Below, piece by piece: positions 32,634-35,784 of a DNA stretch of 35,784 nt. How positions within the stretch are numbered: the first letter of the stretch is position 1; each line of letters starts with the position of its first letter. The stretch comes from an uncultured Prevotellaceae bacterium. Its GTDB lineage: Bacteria > Bacteroidota > Bacteroidia > Bacteroidales > Bacteroidaceae. Location: contig ONSR01000016.1 in assembly GCA_900320565.1 (NCBI GenBank), positions 1-35,784 on the forward strand, written 5' to 3'. Under the pieces are notes generated by a model. That model was given only the letters and a program-made list of their open reading frames with translations. It did no database searches and was not told the DNA's origin. A program made the position numbers and the translations under genes.

Positions 32634-35279
32634 TTATCGGAGCACCTTTTTGTCTTGGCTAATCACAATGCCTCGGGTATGAGAAGTGACAGGCAGCCCG
32701 GCAGGAGTAAACAGTTTTTCTCTGTCTTCTCCGAGGGGGAGAACGATGCCGTCGTCGTTGTCTTTGAACAGCGTTAGCGTGCCGGATGGGATGTCGGCAT
32801 GGACTTGATAAACGGCTTCGTCGAGTTGTAGGCTCCAGGAACGTGTGCTGGAAGTGGTGGAGACGAGTGTCGAAGGGATGTCCGGAACGAGCGACTCGCC
32901 GTTAGAAGACGGGGCGAAGTAGGTATTGTCCTTCGTTGTGGCAGTCTCCGGCTCGACGACAATCATCGTCCAGAACTGCAGAGAGGGCAGGGTGAGGGTA
33001 ATCGTGCCGGTCGATGAGGTGTAGCGATAGTCCGTGAGTTCCTGCATGGCACCGCCGCAATAGTCAGGCGAAGCGATCCAGATGCGACGCACTTTGCCCA
33101 TTCCCGTCAAGCCGGTCAACTTGATGGAAAGTGCTTCGAAGCGCTGCGGCCAAGGTCGTGTGGCTTGATTATCATGCCAGCAGAGCATGTAATCATCCGT
33201 GACGTCGGTCGCGGAGTCCTCGTGTGTGAAGTTAAGCAGATGGACGACTTGCCTGCCGTTCACTTCCCTGGCGAGCATCGTCACTTGGTTGGCCACCGGT
33301 TCCCACGTGTTAATCGTGACGTCGGAGCATGTTGCCTTGACGTTTGTCCGTTCCGTCCATGGGTCGCGCAGCAGGTTCTCGTAGGCCGTGAGGAAGTCGT
33401 AGTAGCGCGTCATCCAGTCCTCCAGTTGGCTGTGCCACTTCATGCCCGAGTAAGGGAAGTACTCTCTGCAGAGCATGTGATCGCCCCCAAGTTCCAGATG
33501 CGACCCGCCGAGCGCGAACATCACGGCATCTGCCATGACAATGCCGGGCGTGTTGAAGTTCTTGCCGTCCGTGGTGTAGTTCATGTAGGCGGCAAGGACG
33601 GAGCGCAGGGCAGGGTTGAGGTTGAGGTTCTCGTCGATGACGTTCTTGATGTTCGCGAAGCGTCCGTCGCCGCTCGCAAGACTGCTTCCGGCCTGATTGC
33701 CCCAGACTTCCGAGTAGAGGAAGTCCATCTTTCCTGTCCCTGCAATCTGTTGTGCGCCCCATTGTCCTACAGCGTTCATTATGAGCCGCTTGTCGGGGTG
33801 GCGGTTCTTCATGTGGTTGATGAAGGTGGAGAAAGCGTCGCAGAGGTTGATAGGGTTGCCGTCGTAGTCATAGACGTTGCCTCGCCAGCCGAGTTGGTCT
33901 ATCTGATAGCCGTCGAAGTCGAGCATCGAATAGACCTCGTCGTTACGTTCTGCCAGGTAGTTCAGCCAGCCTTCGTTGGCCGGATTGACCACATAGATGT
34001 CGCTCTTCCAACTGTTTGGCAGGTCATGTAGGTCGATTGTCGAGTGGTTCCTGTCTTTGAAGATGAACCATTCGGGCTGCACGCCTCGCTCCTGCCAGCC
34101 GTCGAGGGCGCCGTAGCAGAGGTTGTAGAAGATGCTTTTCATGCCGCGGTCGTGTTGAGCGCGGATGTAGTTCTTGATGGCGGAGGTGTAGATGGTGCGG
34201 TTCGCCACGTCTTTGTAGGTTGTCCAAAGGCCGCCTTCGCGTGTGCCGCCCAGCGGCCAGTCGTGGCAGTAGTGCCAGTCCTGGAACTGCACGCCGTTGA
34301 TGTGGCAGCGGTTCAGCCACTTCATCTCGGTCCTTGTTTTAGTATGTGTCTTGTCGTTGCCGAAGGTAGCCACGAAGCCGTAGCGCGGGAATCGTGTCCA
34401 ATCGCTGCTGACGTCGATGGCGATGGTGGCGAGGATGTTGTCCGCTTCCTCGTCGGGACGATAGACCTCCACCATGTAGCCGCGGAAGTCTTCGGGCGGT
34501 GTCGTCCAAGTCCATGTGCGCGAAGAGAGTAGGGTATCCGCGACGATGTCGCCTAAGTAGCGATAGCGAACCCTCGTTCCCGACAGGGGGACGGACGAAA
34601 GGGTCAGCGTTACCGTTTCGCCCGGGCTGTAGCTGCACTTGTCGGTCTCCATGCTGCTGCGGAGTTTGGGCAGTTTGACGGATGCTCCCGAAGCGAGCGT
34701 CGGCGCAATGGGACGTGCTTCGACCGACTTCTTGTAGGGTTTCGAGTGGAGCGCCATCGTGCCGGACGAGAGAGTGAGCGTGCCGCTATAGGTGCCGGCA
34801 TCGGGTGCATCTTCGTGGAGGGCGAAGTCGTTAGCGTCGGAGAAAGCCGTGCCGACGGCCGTTCCGATGGGGTAGAGGCAGAGCGGATAGACGCGTACTG
34901 GCGGCAGGTTCCCCTTGGCGTCGGCAATCTGAATCTGCTTCGTGTTCGTGTTGACCTGCAGTTGACAAAGTCCGATGTTATCGACGCGGAACTTGTAGTC
35001 GCCGCTGGTGTGGAGGCTGATGGCTTGTGTGCCTCGTGCGAGCGGTGCGAAGGCGACGGACGGCCCCCAATGGTCGCCCCAGTCGGAAGCGCTCGTCATG
35101 AACTTCAGCTCCCCGCCGTGGTAGAGCCATCCCTCCCAGGTATATACTCCCGAAGCCTGTTCCGTCATGGGCTGACGTGTCCAGTTCGTACTGATGGCTG
35201 TGCCTACGATGTAGAGCGCGGCACGCGTCTGCAGCGCCCAAAACAGGCTGAAGAGGATGAGGTGTAAGGTTCTATACAT
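32634..35279 (-). CDS. GH66 dextranase-like enzyme with SusE/F-like N-terminal domain
   Basis: 881 residues from the ATG at 35279 (MYRTLHLILFSLFWALQTRA signal peptide); the longer frame to 35438 has no signal sequence and crosses the repeat array, so it is rejected. Residues about 20-125 (ALYIVGTAISTNWTRQPM, GELKFMTSASDWGDHWGPS) resemble the starch-binding beta domains of SusE/SusF. A beta domain (SYSPGETVTLTLSSVPLSG) leads into the GH66 barrel: YGFVATFGNDKT, WLNRCHINGVQFQDWHYCHD, and the catalytic regions FDGYQIDQLGW (nucleophile Asp near 461) and FLYSEVWG (acid/base Glu near 523), followed by the C-terminal beta domain. Expected action is endo-hydrolysis of alpha-1,6-glucan (dextran) or cyclisation to isomaltooligosaccharides. 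The last residues (PVTSHTRGIVISQDKKVL) form a Prevotella-type tail. Confidence 0.9.
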   Translation of the reverse strand: MYRTLHLILFSLFWALQTRAALYIVGTAISTNWTRQPMTEQASGVYTWEGWLYHGGELKFMTSASDWGDHWGPSVAFAPLARGTQAISLHTSGDYKFRVDNIGLCQLQVNTNTKQIQIADAKGNLPPVRVYPLCLYPIGTAVGTAFSDANDFALHEDAPDAGTYSGTLTLSSGTMALHSKPYKKSVEARPIAPTLASGASVKLPKLRSSMETDKCSYSPGETVTLTLSSVPLSGTRVRYRYLGDIVADTLLSSRTWTWTTPPEDFRGYMVEVYRPDEEADNILATIAIDVSSDWTRFPRYGFVATFGNDKTHTKTRTEMKWLNRCHINGVQFQDWHYCHDWPLGGTREGGLWTTYKDVANRTIYTSAIKNYIRAQHDRGMKSIFYNLCYGALDGWQERGVQPEWFIFKDRNHSTIDLHDLPNSWKSDIYVVNPANEGWLNYLAERNDEVYSMLDFDGYQIDQLGWRGNVYDYDGNPINLCDAFSTFINHMKNRHPDKRLIMNAVGQWGAQQIAGTGKMDFLYSEVWGNQAGSSLASGDGRFANIKNVIDENLNLNPALRSVLAAYMNYTTDGKNFNTPGIVMADAVMFALGGSHLELGGDHMLCREYFPYSGMKWHSQLEDWMTRYYDFLTAYENLLRDPWTERTNVKATCSDVTINTWEPVANQVTMLAREVNGRQVVHLLNFTHEDSATDVTDDYMLCWHDNQATRPWPQRFEALSIKLTGLTGMGKVRRIWIASPDYCGGAMQELTDYRYTSSTGTITLTLPSLQFWTMIVVEPETATTKDNTYFAPSSNGESLVPDIPSTLVSTTSSTRSWSLQLDEAVYQVHADIPSGTLTLFKDNDDGIVLPLGEDREKLFTPAGLPVTSHTRGIVISQDKKVLR

Positions 35280-35303
35280 ATTATAATAATGTCTATTCAC
35301 CTG

Positions 35304-35311
35304 CAAAGATA
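35304..35311 (-). promoter_or_regulatory. -7 promoter element upstream of the GH66 gene
   Basis: Minus strand reads TATCTTTG, an exact TAnnTTTG match, 24 bases before the ATG at 35279. This supports the shorter start. No -33 TTG is evident (TTC at the right distance). Confidence 0.6.
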
Positions 35312-35409
35312 GCAATTTTTTGAATACGAAGGCTGTTTTGATGCCAATTTTCTGCAGTTTGAGTGGCTCCTTAAACACATCTCGTTGCCAGACATGACAG
35401 GTCAAGTTT

Positions 35410-35475
35410 ATTGCACGTACATGTATATGCGATTGCATTTACATGTACGTGCAATTGCATATACATGTACGTGCA
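35410..35475. repeat. 22-nt array of ACATGT-centred palindromes (array 8)
   Basis: Three exact 22-base units start at 35410, 35432 and 35454. As 11-mers: ATTGCACGTAC, ATGTATATGCG, ATTGCATTTAC, ATGTACGTGCA, ATTGCATATAC, ATGTACGTGCA. The first unit is the reverse complement of the last over 21 bases, so the block contains both direct and inverted copies. It lies in the 325-base divergent gap between the GH66 gene and the gene at 35605; apart from two -7 elements nothing else is seen there. Confidence 0.92.
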
Positions 35476-35574
35476 ATGAAATCGTCGTGTGGGGTTGAGT
35501 GTCTTTATGTAGTGAAATGCGTGCTTCGACGTGAAAAACTTAGTCGGACAGGCTGTTAATTCGGATATTTTCAC

Positions 35575-35582
35575 TAACTTTG
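35575..35582 (+). promoter_or_regulatory. -7 promoter element upstream of the gene at 35605
   Basis: TAACTTTG matches TAnnTTTG, 22 bases before the ATG at 35605. A TGTTAA lies near the -33 position. Confidence 0.55.
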
Positions 35583-35604
35583 CAGAGCATTAACCTATAT
35601 CGAA

Positions 35605-35784
35605 ATGGCAAACTACATCAAACAAAGTCTCGAAGAAGGCGAGACAATCATCTTCAAGGGACGGCTTCACTGGCCCTACATCTTTCGTTATCTTCTGTTC
35701 AGCCTGCTGTTTCTGGTGGGCGGAATCATCGTCATCTACCTGGCTTACTACAAGTATCCCGAGCAAAAGACAGCGCTCTTCTAC
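35605..35784 (+). CDS. N-terminus of a membrane protein, probably PH-domain (bPH) type, cut by window end
   Basis: Sixty codons are present without a stop. It opens MANYIKQSLEEGETIIFKGRLHW, a pattern seen at the start of small bacterial membrane proteins with a PH-like domain, followed by a hydrophobic hairpin (PYIFRYLLFSLLFLVGGIIVIYLAYYKY). The PH-like domain itself would lie beyond the window, so the family call is tentative. It has its own promoter element and is divergent from the GH66 gene. Confidence 0.7.
   Translation, partial: MANYIKQSLEEGETIIFKGRLHWPYIFRYLLFSLLFLVGGIIVIYLAYYKYPEQKTALFY

Noticed and set aside
35280..35438. N-terminal extension of the GH66 protein
   Set aside because: The extension crosses the -7 element and the 22-nt array and would bury the signal peptide; the ATG at 35279 is better.

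Overview
The window looks like chromosomal DNA from a Bacteroidales bacterium, most likely of the Prevotella group. The reasons are several TAnnTTTG (-7) promoter elements, secreted proteins ending in a short '(Y)DLQGR...GI(F/V)I..(G/D)KK' tail, SusE/F-like, GH31, GH66 and GH29 carbohydrate-active proteins, and a V/A-type ATPase operon carrying the DUF2764 gene typical of that phylum. I see no rRNA, tRNA, transposase or integrase gene.

Layout. 1-3529 (minus): a truncated GH31 glycosidase and a glutaminase-A-like (DUF4965) secreted protein, probably one operon. 3766-9306 (minus): a tripartite RND efflux operon (adaptor, permease, TolC), with a divergent AraC-type regulator at 9502-10380. 10937-24287 (plus): a surface/secreted block made of a CotH-kinase-domain protein with dockerin, a 1762-residue multi-module protein with dockerin, a FAS1 lipoprotein and a GH29 fucosidase-like enzyme. 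There is no SusC/SusD pair. 24420-30006 (plus): V-type ATPase genes E, DUF2764, A and B, with two small four-helix-bundle (S23/IVS-type) genes inserted between them and heptamer repeats in every gap. The operon ends in a hairpin after B; subunits D, I and K are absent from the window. 30249-32545 (minus): ECF sigma factor, single-pass membrane protein and secreted protein. 32634-35279 (minus): a GH66 dextranase-like enzyme with a SusE/F-like N-terminus. 35605-end (plus): start of a membrane protein, probably PH-domain.

The most unusual signal is non-coding. At least seven repeat arrays in six intergenic gaps are built on a 22-nt (or 11-nt) grid. Three share a CCCTATAGGG palindrome, but the other four have unrelated sequences while keeping the same period and the same mixture of direct and inverted 11-mers. 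A second repeat system, with 7-nt period (ATTCAYA), brackets the two four-helix-bundle genes inside the ATPase operon and looks like a small inserted element present in two full copies and one remnant.

All calls come from reading the sequence; no database search was possible. Family names rest on recognisable motifs and are separated from inference in each entry.
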